NCBI GenBank assembly: GCA_016720835.1 | Contig: JADKJW010000024.1 | Location: 1-56,896 of the forward strand | Reading direction: 5' to 3' | Source: Ignavibacteria bacterium | GTDB taxonomy: Bacteria; Bacteroidota; Ignavibacteria; SZUA-365 | DNA length: 56,896 nucleotides | Shown: one piece after another, positions 21,601 to 28,600 of the stretch | Position numbering within the stretch: the first letter of the stretch is position 1 | Layout of the letters: each line of letters begins with the position of its first letter | Notes under the pieces: generated by a model | Told to the model about the DNA's origin: nothing | Database searches by the model: none | Seen by the model: the letters and a program-made list of their open reading frames with translations, nothing else | Position numbers and translations under genes: made by a program

Positions 21601-22345
21601 CTCCGCGGTGGACCTGCACCTTTCGAGTCCCACCCCGGCCGAAGGCGCGGGCACCTCCATCACGGGCATCACGGACGACTTCGACGGCCAGACTCGCGCC
21701 GGGTTGACGCCGGTGGACATCGGCGCGGATGCGGGATCTTTCACCACCAATGCAGGCACCGACATCTTCCCGCCGACGATCGCCTATGCACCGCTCGGGA
21801 ACACCTCGAGCACTTCCAATCCAACCCTCTCCAACGTGGTGATTTCCGATGTGGGAACGGGCGTTCCGACCTCCGGCTCCCTGCAGCCGCGCATCTGGTT
21901 CAAGAACTTCACCAAGGGCGGCGCCTGGGCCAGCACGGCCGGGACGCTCGGTGCGGGTTCCGGAAACAGCGGCTCGTGGAGCTTCACCATCGACTATTCC
22001 CTCGTCGGAGGCACGCCGTCGAACGGCGACGTGATCAAGTACTACATCGTCGCGCAGGATCAGGCCACCGCGGCCAACCTGTGGTACAACCCGTTCGCGG
22101 GGGCATCGCACAGCGACGTCAACACTCAGGGTTCTGCACCGACGACGCCGAACAGCTACACGATCTCGGGCGCGTCGCTCGCAGGCAGCTACATCATCGG
22201 TCCCGGACAGACCTACACGTCGCTCACGAATGCCGGCGGCCTGTTTGAAGCGATCAACAACGGCGCATTGAGCGGCGACCTCGTCGCGAGCATCGCGAAC
22301 GACATCAACGAAGTTCGGCCTGAACGCCCTCAACCAGTGGAGTGA
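12611..22345 (+). CDS. Giant surface protein B, central fragment with repeated 930-residue modules
   Basis: A 3244-codon open frame, the body of protein B. It shows a strict modular plan. Each module opens with GQTYTSLTNAGGLFQAIN or a variant, runs through 20 or more beta-helix coils (NNTI/GNxI turns), then an ordered block NFIHSL, NNM(I/V)RLGID, HNSVYIGGAGV, DDIRDNLFVN, GKHYAY, DYNIYxAxGTGGVLA, LQALREAFAGQDLHS, and closes with DFDGQxRxxxxPxDIGADAGSFT. An Ig-like linker with IWYKKNF, DYSLLxGAPVSGDSIYYY and AQDQATxPNLWY follows. The linker motif starts at 13501, 16291, 19081 and 21895. The start codon shown (GTG) is internal, because the frame continues from fragment 2c. The ORF ends falsely at 22345 after an extra G near 22313; the true continuation is GLNALNQWSETG. 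Module-to-module similarity implies internal duplication. Confidence 0.85.
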   Translation: MPCPPSASSSPSTSVWSTVEKNFVHSFRYVSTVASSNMIGMYIAGGTATYKNNMIRLGIDETGADVSTGFNITGMLKGTATNNNVYHNTVYIGGAGVTTGTNATYAYRRSAIAIDDVRDNLFANARSNGAGTGKHYAYWLNSVTAQTSDYNMVRASGTGGVLASVDGGATDRNTLQALRAAFATMELHSVAADPSFVAPGGTSVTVDLHLNSTTPAEAAGIAIGGVTDDFDGQTRSSLSPTDMGADAGSFTAVDLSTPAITFTPLANTTSTSNRVLGSVVITDIGTGVPLAGNVPTIWYKKNFTGGWVMNAGVNMSGNGNSGTWDFTIDYSLLTPAPVSGDSIYYYIVAQDQATPPNLWYNAFTATQPVHSSVTTQTTPIDLPNAYVIGTTLSGTVNVGVGQTYTSLTNAGGLFQAINSGTVSGNIIASITSDLGEDGTFALNQWTESGVGNWTLTILPDANTMRTISGIGAANTALIRFNGADRVTIDGQYGGSGAYLLFREKGATQPLFAYLNDATNNAIRNCTVEGSNASSSASNAGLVYFGTGTSSGNSNNSITRCTLRDRSDTTTVNYPAFGVYAYSTAAAAAFNKNVSVSENEIFNIYNQNGTSGYLYISTGNTDWTLSGNRIYHNIASPPAFASGFLINGIYVSNTGNNFVLSGNIIGYNDSTSSGVYTISTAQTVTFSGMYLSVGTAVASSVQGNAIKAINFTTAGTGSFFTGYNFAGGNINVGTSAGNSFGDTTSTGSITTTCGSTGTLYAMYCLSSGALNVFNNVIGSVLVNATSTSATANMSGFYISNGAHVISNNRIGSFGTTSSINLATASTSATAQSIHGMQILGGTTTVNGNVFSNLNNNYAGTGAGFIRAISITGGVITTTNNVIRNFTTTSGNPSTVTSGSSAVMGISNTSSSAGQVITGNQIFNLSASHATATTSAAGIYYGMTSTGNMVAKNFIHSLSVATTSTSAGIGGIVSAPTAGAGTIQNNMIRLGLDSAGNSLATPKLIYGIHKGTTSGFLVYFNSVYIGGTGVGTTAVNTHAMYRSTGVATDDLRNNVFVNNRSNSSTGGKHYADYNASTTVAFSDYNLYQAGGTGGILAYAGADRTTLQALRENFANQELHSGVGDPAFADATGPFNTVNLHVSATTPVEGAGIAIGTVVDDWDGQSRSGLTPPDIGADAGNFTNSDVYTPFISFTAVGNTSSTGSRTISAVVITDQGTGVPTSGANVPRIWYKKNFTGGWVSNAGSFISGSGTNGTWDFTLDYSLLSGAPVTGDSIYYYVAAQDAAGTPNIWYRPFAGALHADVNTQTAPPSTPFSYKIAPAIITVGSGGTYATLTGAAGFFQTINTSTVSENLTVQIISDITEPGTYALNQWVESGAGGYTITIQPDGTTMRTLSNTITNGLIRLDGADRVTIDGSSGGSGRYLTIRQTNVSYPTVTLINDARKNTVRNCVLEGQLTSTSTGIVLFSTTTGTLGNDSNTVTQCLIRNVSAQNNSIGIYASGTTTTTNHFNSNNAITDNLIANPFLATGTCAGIYVTTGNTDWTITGNRIYQEATRVFTSGITHYGIYVSNASGNNFVVNNNLIGFADSTGAGFTTQTISTTALARSYYGVYLSVGTTTASSVQGNVIGGIVDTSAVTTIYGWAGIYLVGGAINVGNVTGNTIGDAGTGSISCFRYSSSGGATGIYSTSSGIVNISNNAIGSIRTYGTTGATNGSASIYGIYATTGTLTVSGNTIGHPSTVNSLNASSQANTTSSQRVWGIFSSSSPGTTTISNNLVANVNNSSIATGTSSTSEFIGINVTAGVNLISGNTIRNATTSTMNTNLGSTAAMNGISHSSATAGQFISQNTIHSLSNSAAASQANIIGISYNSASTGTNLVERNFIHSLTSPSTGGAGLVGIYAASGAVTYQNNMVRLGIDTAGASITAPCYIYGFLKAITTAMNFYHNSVYIGGAGVTASAVGASAAFRRAFAGTDDIRNNIFVNDRSNASTGGKHYAYVLESSVIAFSDYNIYKAGGTGGVLASITGMANDLATLQALREAFAGQDLHSGAGDPNYVNATGSASVADLHVQSSTAAEGAGTVISGVSNDFDGASRASNTPTDIGADAGTFTTSAGSDIFPPVITVTLLSNTSSTSNRTLTGVAVTDVSTGVPTSGGNVPRIWYKKNFAGSWVSNGGTLAAGSGTSGTWSFLIDYSLLSGAPVSGDSIYYYVAAQDQATVPNLWYAPFAGASHSSVNTQITAPTMPSVYAITGTLAGAINVGTGQTYTSLTNDGGLFQAINGTTVSGNLTVSITSDLTESGKHPLNQWLESGAGNYTLAIGPSSATERLIAGASDTANGLIRFTGADRVTIDGRYSGSGKYLRFRNQSLLVGTIGFYNDATNNVMRNCTVEGSTISLINGTITFGMGITTGNDNNTITECDIRDLSNVVATPRTPVHSRGNNATYAQYNSGITISNCNIYDYWLDGGQGFAVRADTGSTEWTVSGNSVYQTVVRNATLGNSGWRGLYFSDPLAGGHLVSGNIIGGSAPNAGGAPWTSTTSNGQFTSFYPMFFNLHSPANASSVQGNVVKNLDMTITSQAFVVVAGVLVNSGYVNIGNVTGNVIGDTASTGSIVYTINGLTGCTYTGIDHRGVAGTIQNNRVGSITFQGSNTGIVSFYGVFCTAAAGAFTINNNIVGSVTTANSIQTPTSASSLWIQMTGIYSQLPASGLSQLTNNTVANLTNNSENLNSYVRGMYHVTSAATIQSNQIYNLTCASAMVGGGAQSAVTGMSISNSYGPTLVSQNVIHSLSSTVTTGAPAAYVQGMYYFGPLGAGNLIERNFIHSLSSVTPNASSFQIVIYAAGGTATFQNNIVQLGIDAAGNSVTTEQIMAGIYKNSSSNNTFFHNSVYVGGTGVGSATNAPSYAFRRATSAVLDDIRDNLFVNERSNATTGSKHYAYFLNANTNINSDYNIYRASGTGGVLATVDGGTTDRLTLQALRENMAGFDMNSGVGNPNFVNAAGNASAVDLHLSSPTPAEGAGTSITGITDDFDGQTRAGLTPVDIGADAGSFTTNAGTDIFPPTIAYAPLGNTSSTSNPTLSNVVISDVGTGVPTSGSLQPRIWFKNFTKGGAWASTAGTLGAGSGNSGSWSFTIDYSLVGGTPSNGDVIKYYIVAQDQATAANLWYNPFAGASHSDVNTQGSAPTTPNSYTISGASLAGSYIIGPGQTYTSLTNAGGLFEAINNGALSGDLVASIANDINEVRPERPQPVE

Positions 22346-24290
22346 AACGGGAACGGGCGGGTACACGCTGACCATACAGCCCGACGCCGCGAGCGAGCGG
22401 TTGCTGTACGGCGACGTCTCGGTCAGCGGAGGCATGATCCGTCTGAACGGCGCCGACCGCGTGCGGATCGACGGGCGATTCAGCGGCAGCGGCCGGTACT
22501 TCCGATTCCGCAACAACAACACCGCGCAGCCGGTCTTCACCCTGCTGAACGATGCGAGCGCGGACACCGTGCGCAACTGCTTCATCGAATCGGGCTGCAC
22601 GTCCACCGGCGCCATCGTCATCGGTGCGGGCGTGACGACGGGTAACGACAACACGGTCATCGCGCAGAACGTCATTCGCGACCGAACTGACATCACCACC
22701 ACGCCGCTCTATGCGGGCATATTCTCCAACACCGCGTCGTCTTCCTACGCGAGTGCGGGGGCGACGATATCGGACAACGAGATCGTGAATCCGACCTCCT
22801 ACGGCATGTATCTGAACAGTACATCCATCGGCGATGCGTGGAGCATCACGGGCAACAGCGTGTACTTCAACCATCCGACGCTCGTCGCTCGCCATTGGCG
22901 GCATCTGCTTCGCCCCCGGCATCGGCGCCAACGGGCACACGGCCTCCGGGAATGCCATCGGCGGCAGCGCGGCGAACTGCGGCGGCGCGGTCTGGACCAA
23001 CGCGTACACAAGCACCTGGTACGGGATCTCCCTCTCCGTGGGGCAGACGGTCCCGACGTGAGCGTACAGAACAATACCGTCGCGAACTTCTCCTTCACCG
23101 CGACGGGCGCACTCTCCTTCAATGGTATCTACATTGGTGCGGGCATGGCGAACATCGGCACGGTGACGGGCAACACCATCGGTCATGCGAGCACGTCGAA
23201 CAGCATCACCGCCTCGGGAACGGGCGACATGCGCGGTATCTATTCCGCTTCTGCAGACCCGGTGCAGGTGAAGAACAACCTCGTCGCGAACATCAGCATC
23301 GTTCCCGCAGCGGCCACCACCGGGACGCGCGGCATCGAGGTGAACGGGAGCACGGGTTCCATCACCATCGCCAACAACGAAGTGCGCAACCTCAGCACGA
23401 CGAGCAATTCCGTCTCTGCGGCGCCGACCGCCACCACCGCGTTGTACGGCATCCTCCTGCTCTCGAATGCCACCGGGCATCTCGTCGAGAACAACCTCGT
23501 CACCGGACTGACCAGCACCCCCGCGACACCCGCGAACACCGTCGTGTTCGGCATCAATGTCGGCAGCGGCGCGGGGACGGTACGGTTGAACAAGATCACC
23601 GGACTCGTGAACAACAGCAGCAGCGCGGCTCCCGTGGTCGCGGGAATCTGGCCGTCGAGCGGATCATGGACGGTGGCGAACAACATGATCTCGCTCGGTT
23701 CCGGCATCACTGGAAACGTCGCCGTCGCGGGCATCCGCGATGCGGGTACGAGCACGCTGACGTACGCGTACAATGCGGTGGCCGTCATGGGCAGCGCCGG
23801 CGCGGGTTCGAACAACAGCTACGCGTTCCTGCGCGCGTCTACGTCGTCCTCGACCTTGCGCAACAACATCCTCCTCAACGAGCGCACGGGCGGCTCTGGC
23901 TATCACTACGCCATCGGTACGCCATCCACGACCAACTGGCTCGCGGGCGTGTCGGATTACAATCTCCTCGTCACTGCCGATCCCGATCGCATTGGCGAGT
24001 GGGGCGCCAGCGCGCCGGTGAACCGCAACCTGGCCAATTGGAAGACGTCTTCCAGCGGCGACACGTACAGCTTTGGCGAGGTTGCATCCGCGCTCTCGTC
24101 CACCGCGCTCTTCTCGAGTCCATCCACGGGCGACCTGCACGTGAGTACGGGAGTGAATTCCTGGTATGCCAACGGCAACGGCATCGCCCTGTCAACCGTC
24201 ACGACGGACTACGACGGAGACAGCCGCAGCGCATCCATCGCTGGCGGAGCAACCGATATCGGCGCGGACGAATTCACTCCGGGCGCGGCG
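13370..24290 (+). repeat. Tandem protein-coding modules, 2790-bp period (about four units)
   Basis: The Ig-linker codons for LWYKK-type motifs (ctggtacaag) begin at 13501, 16291 and 19081, exactly 2790 bp (930 codons) apart. The fourth linker (ctggttcaag) is at 21895, 2814 bp on. Conserved blocks inside each unit keep the same order. Confidence 0.85.
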
Positions 24291-25268
24291 CCGGCAGTGC
24301 TTGCGGCAACGCCGTCGTCCGGTGGAACGAATGTCTTCACATTTGCCGGGCGCACGCTCGCCTCGCTGACCTGGGGGACGGGCGGTACTGTCCCGTCTTC
24401 CGTCTCTTTGCAGTTCTACTCGGGCACGACACCGCCGAGTCCGACCACCGGCAATTACGGAAACGTCTACTGGAACATCACCGCGTCCGGCGGCAGTGGA
24501 TTCACCTACGATGCCACGTTGAACTACACGCGGGCGCTCCTGGGCACGATCGGCTCGGAGAGCAGCACGCGCATGGCCAAACGTGACGGCGGCGTCTGGA
24601 CGCATTTCCCGACATCCGTGCTCAACATGACGCTCAAGACGGTGACGGAGACCGGCCTGACCTCGTTCTCCGATTTCGCGCTCAGCGACAACACGAATCC
24701 GCTGCCCGTGCAGCTCGTGGCGTTCACCGCCGTGAAGAAGGGCGACGCGGTGGAACTGCGTTGGCGGACGGCGAGCGAGCTCAACAGTCTGCGCTTCGGT
24801 GTCGAGCGCCGCGCGGGCAACGGCGACGCGTGGACCGAGATCGGATCCGTGGGCTCCATCGGCTCCGTGGATCATGAGACCTCGTACCAGTTCACCGACG
24901 CGGAGCTTCCCAAGGCGGACGAGCTGTATTACCGCCTGCGGAAGATCGACCGCGACGGCACCTTCGACTTCTCGAACGAGGTTCGTGTGGCGCTCGCAAC
25001 GCCTGCCGGCTTCGAGGTGTTCGCGAGCTTCCCGAATCCGTTCGTCTCGAGCACGGCAATCAGCTTCGCCCTGCCGCAGGAGCAGTTCGTGACGGTACGC
25101 GTGTATGACGCGTCGGGCCGCATCGTCGAGTCGCTCATCGAGGAGACGCTTCCGGCGGGCACGCACACGGCCACCTTCCACGCGCAGGATCTTCCGAACG
25201 GCGCCTACCAGTACGTGATCACCGCGGGCGGCGAAACGAAGGCCGGGACGATGATTCTGGCGAGGTAA
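22401..25268 (+). CDS. Giant surface protein B, C-terminal fragment with T9SS sorting domain
   Basis: C-terminal 955 codons of protein B. True coding in this frame begins near 22313, so ATG 22401 is internal. It opens in the last beta-helix (LNGADRVRIDGRFSGSG). Two opposite shifts garble residues about 163-220 (frame 3 reads an Arg/His-rich stretch, while frame 1 gives SLAIGGICFAPGIGANGHT and TWYGISLSVGQT, the expected coils). The frame then recovers to the end. Residues about 768-870 are the PVQLVAFTA domain and about 875-955 the T9SS type A tail (FPNPFVSSTAISFALP, VYDASGRIVESL, GTMILAR). The last 564 bp are about 96% identical to the end of gene C by my count, far closer than the rest of the two genes. 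Confidence 0.85.
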   Translation: MLYGDVSVSGGMIRLNGADRVRIDGRFSGSGRYFRFRNNNTAQPVFTLLNDASADTVRNCFIESGCTSTGAIVIGAGVTTGNDNTVIAQNVIRDRTDITTTPLYAGIFSNTASSSYASAGATISDNEIVNPTSYGMYLNSTSIGDAWSITGNSVYFNHPTLVARHWRHLLRPRHRRQRAHGLRECHRRQRGELRRRGLDQRVHKHLVRDLPLRGADGPDVSVQNNTVANFSFTATGALSFNGIYIGAGMANIGTVTGNTIGHASTSNSITASGTGDMRGIYSASADPVQVKNNLVANISIVPAAATTGTRGIEVNGSTGSITIANNEVRNLSTTSNSVSAAPTATTALYGILLLSNATGHLVENNLVTGLTSTPATPANTVVFGINVGSGAGTVRLNKITGLVNNSSSAAPVVAGIWPSSGSWTVANNMISLGSGITGNVAVAGIRDAGTSTLTYAYNAVAVMGSAGAGSNNSYAFLRASTSSSTLRNNILLNERTGGSGYHYAIGTPSTTNWLAGVSDYNLLVTADPDRIGEWGASAPVNRNLANWKTSSSGDTYSFGEVASALSSTALFSSPSTGDLHVSTGVNSWYANGNGIALSTVTTDYDGDSRSASIAGGATDIGADEFTPGAAPAVLAATPSSGGTNVFTFAGRTLASLTWGTGGTVPSSVSLQFYSGTTPPSPTTGNYGNVYWNITASGGSGFTYDATLNYTRALLGTIGSESSTRMAKRDGGVWTHFPTSVLNMTLKTVTETGLTSFSDFALSDNTNPLPVQLVAFTAVKKGDAVELRWRTASELNSLRFGVERRAGNGDAWTEIGSVGSIGSVDHETSYQFTDAELPKADELYYRLRKIDRDGTFDFSNEVRVALATPAGFEVFASFPNPFVSSTAISFALPQEQFVTVRVYDASGRIVESLIEETLPAGTHTATFHAQDLPNGAYQYVITAGGETKAGTMILAR

Positions 25269-25285
25269 TCGGTACAGGCATGCCG

Positions 25286-25316
25286 TTGAATTCAGCATCC
25301 AGAATTCGGAATTGAC
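25286..25316 (+). repeat. Degenerate heptanucleotide repeat after gene B
   Basis: Imperfect 7-bp units (GAATTCA, GCATCCA, GAATTCG, GAATTGA) start 18 bp after the gene B stop, the same family as after genes A and C but more decayed. Confidence 0.6.
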
Positions 25317-25325
25317 GAAGTCAAA

Positions 25326-25358
25326 CGAAGAGGGCGACCCGTCAGGGCCGCCCTTTTC
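25326..25358 (+). terminator. Hairpin terminator after gene B
   Basis: The core 25332-25353 reads GGGCGACCC, loop GTCA, GGGCCGCCC: nine positions with one A-C mismatch. Flanking AAGA/TTTT can extend the stem or supply a T-tract (CCCTTTTCG). It lies 64 bp after the stop. Confidence 0.7.
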
Positions 25359-25417
25359 GCGCATCCGATGGTGATCGACCGCACCCGTAGCGCCGCACGG
25401 CGGTGCGGCGCGTTCAC

Positions 25418-25622
25418 GATGTGAATCGGAAGAGGGCGGGTTGGAAAACCCGCCCCCCGGCATGACGATGTGAATGAAAACGGGCGGGTTGGAAAACCCG
25501 CCCCCCCGGCATGACGATGTGAATGAAAAAACGGGCGGGTTGGAAAACCCGCCCCCGGCATGACCCCCCCCGGCATGACGATGTGAATGAAAAAACGGGC
25601 GGGTTGGAAAACCCGCCCTCCC
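25418..25622 (+). repeat. Tandem hairpin array 2 (four copies)
   Basis: Four copies start near 25418, 25466, 25515 and 25579, each GATGTGAAT plus a purine-rich spacer and the hairpin GGGCGGGTT, loop GGAA, AACCCGCCC, all in the same orientation as array 1. A GC palindrome (CGCCGCACGGCGGTGCGGCG, near 25391) precedes the array. Confidence 0.9.
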
Positions 25623-25692
25623 GGGGGTGTCGGATGGTGTGCAAACCGAGTATATTGTTGTCTCTTGTACCTGTATATGGGATGCACTGCCG

Positions 25693-28600
25693 ATGCGCCC
25701 GATTTCCCGCCCTTCCGCCCTCTCGCTTCTTCTCCTCCTCGTGTTCGCAGCATTGCCGCAGAGTGCGATCGCCCAGCTGACAGGGACGAAGACCATCAAT
25801 CCGGCCGGAGGCGGTTCGAACAACTATACAACGTTTTCTGCCGCCATATCAGCGCTGAATGGCATGGGAGTCGGCAGCGGCGGCGTCACGTTCAATGTCG
25901 CGACGGGTGTCGTGTTCCAGGAAAATCTCCCCGCGCTCACCGCGAGCGGCACGGCAGGCAATCCGATCGTCTTTCAACGCAGCGGCAGCGGCGCGAATCC
26001 GATCGTCATGCCGGCAACGATGGGAAAACGGAACGGCACCCAGTTCGGGAACGGCGATGCCATCATCCAGATCACGGGAGGAGATCACATCACCTTCGAC
26101 GGCATCGACGCCGTGGACGACACGCTGAACTTCTTCTACCACGGTCGCTACGAGTATGGATACCTCCTTCGCAAGGCATCCTCGAGTGACGCATGCAAAT
26201 ACGTCACCATCAGGAATTCCTCGGTGATCCTCGCGAAATCCAACCGCTACGCCACCGGCATCCTCGTCTCGAACATGCTGCCCACCGCCTCCGCGACGTC
26301 GTCCAGCGACACCTCCGCCACCGGCGTGACGGTGACCGACGAGAGCGGCCGCCACGAGTTCGTCAAGATCTACGGGAACACGGTCACGAACGCCCTCGTG
26401 GGCATCGGCGTGCGCGGCTACAACCATCAGAGCACGTACAACTTCTACGATCATTTCGTCGAAATCGGCGTGGACGGCGCGAACACCGTGACGGGATTCG
26501 GCTACGGATCCACGACGGCGCCGTACGGGATCTACGCCGTCTACCAGGACTCGATGCAGGTGCAGAACAACGTCATCGAGGGCGGGCAGGGGTGCACCAC
26601 CAACTGTTACGGCATCGCTCTCCTCGGCAGCCAGAGCGCGACCGCCTGGATCCATTTCAACGACGTGACGCTCACCAGTTCCGGCAGCACCTCGAGCGTC
26701 GTCGCCATGTCCATGAACCAGGGAAATACCGGCAGCTTCGTGAGCGTGTTCGGAAACAACATCCACGACTGCACCTATCCCACCACCGGCAGCGGCGTCT
26801 TCTACGGCATCAGCAATCTGGGGGCGCCGGACTATCTCGCCATCGACAGCAACCGCGTCACCGGAAACACGCTGGACGGGACCGGGGCGATGTACGCGAT
26901 CTACGGCGGCGGATCGAGCGGTGTCACGACGCTCGTGATTTCCCGCAACACCATTTCGGGGAACGTGAAAACGCAGAGCGCGGGGACGCTCTTCTGCGTC
27001 TATGCCGGATCGGAAATCGTCCGCGTTTCGAGAAACGTCTTCAGTGACAACGGCCACGCCACCGGAAGCGGCCTGGTGTACGGATACTACAATGTCGGCG
27101 GTCCCTCGGTAGAGCACGTGGACAGCAACCGCTTTCTGAACCTCTCGGGCGGACCCTTGTACGGGATCTACTCGGTGACGATTACCCGCTCGATCAAGAT
27201 CTTCCGCGGTGATACCATGACGGGCTTTTCCGGCGGTCCGATCTACGGGATCCATGATGCGAACGATTCCACCTGCCTCGTTACGCAATGCATGTTCTCG
27301 AATTTCCGCGCAGGGCAGACAATCACAGGGGTCTCGATTTCGGGGGGAAGCAGCACGGTGACCCAAAACACCTTCTCCGATTTTCTCGCCGACTCATCCG
27401 GAGCAGCGATCACAGGATTGGCCGTTTCCTCTTCCAATGCGACCACGATATCCAACAACATGATTTCGGATTTTCGGACACCGACAGCGACACGGCTGTA
27501 CTCATACAACGCGCTGACGGGTATCGGAGTCGCAGGTGGAGGAAACGCCTCTCTCAGTTACAACACCGTCTTCCTGAACACGCACAGCTCATCCACAACG
27601 TTCTTCGGATCGACGGGTCTCATGATATCCACGACGCCGAAAACCGTGCTGACGAACAACATCATCGTGAACCTCTCGGATCCGGGACCGACGGGCGGGC
27701 GCACCGTCGCGTACATCAGGAGTTCATCCTCCCTCGCGTCATACGACAGCGCGTCGAACAACAACCTGTTCTACGCGGGTTCGCCCGCGAGCAACCGGCT
27801 GATCTATCACGACGGCACAAGCGGCGATCAGACGCTCGCGTCCTTCATCGCTCGCGTGACGCCTCGCGACACGGCGTCCATCACGGAACTTCCCCCTTTC
27901 GTCAACGTGACCTCGACGCCGTACAACGTGCATCTTCAAGGCAATGCCCTCACGCGTTGTGAAAGCGGCGGCAAGGCCGTCGCGGGCATCACGACGGATT
28001 ACGACGGCGATCTCCGCTACGGCGCGAGCGGGTACGCGGGACAGGGGACGGCGCCCGATATCGGCGCGGATGAGGGGGACTTCACACGCAGTGATGTTGG
28101 TCCTCCGGACATCGTGTATTCCCCGCTGCCTCCCGGTCCGACCGCGTCCTCCAGGCTCTTCCCGAACGTGGTGATCACCGACATCAGCGGCGTCAACGGG
28201 GCGAGCGGGACACGGCCGCGGGTGTACTACAAGAAATCGGTCAACGTCAACGGCCTCGGCGACAACAGCAGCGCCACGGAGGGCTGGAAGTGGGTGGAGG
28301 CGTCGGGATCGTCCTCGCCGTTCTCCTTCACCATCGATTACGCGAAGTTGTACGGTGGCAGCGGCGTCGCGCTGGGCGACGTCATCCAGTACTTCGTCGT
28401 CGCCCAGGACAGCGCGTCCACCGTGCATGTCGGCATCCAATCGGGGACCTTCTCCAACCAGCCCTCCAGCGTCGCGCTGACAAGCTCCGCATTCCCCATC
28501 GGCGACACGATTCGCAGTTACACGATTTCCAATTCCATTTCCGGAGCGGTGACCGTTCCCGGCACGTACCCGTCTCTCACGGGCGCGGGCGGCTTCTTCG

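Larger units (their letters stand above)
9808..25268 (+). other. Reconstructed giant T9SS surface protein B (about 5,150 aa, seven apparent frameshifts)
   Basis: One coding sequence spans five ORF pieces. Shifts inferred from repeat homology are near 11588 (one base lost, frame 1 to 3), 11685 (lost, 3 to 2), 12282 (lost, 2 to 1), 12634 (extra T giving a false stop, 1 to 2), 22313 (extra G, 2 to 3), 22887 (extra base, 3 to 1) and 23058 (lost, 1 to 3). The start is ATG 9808 with ACGGAGA 6 bp upstream, followed by a signal peptide; the end is a T9SS sorting domain. The middle is a chain of large modules of about 930 residues, each a beta-helix plus an Ig-like linker. If intact, it is one of the largest proteins in the genome and probably forms a long fibre or adhesin on the cell surface. 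That role is inference. Confidence 0.78.

Noticed and set aside
18134..22702. 1522-codon minus-strand ORF opposite gene B
   Set aside because: Antisense shadow of a GC-rich coding region. Composition is Arg/Val/Ala-rich with no domain, while the plus strand has clear repeat homology.
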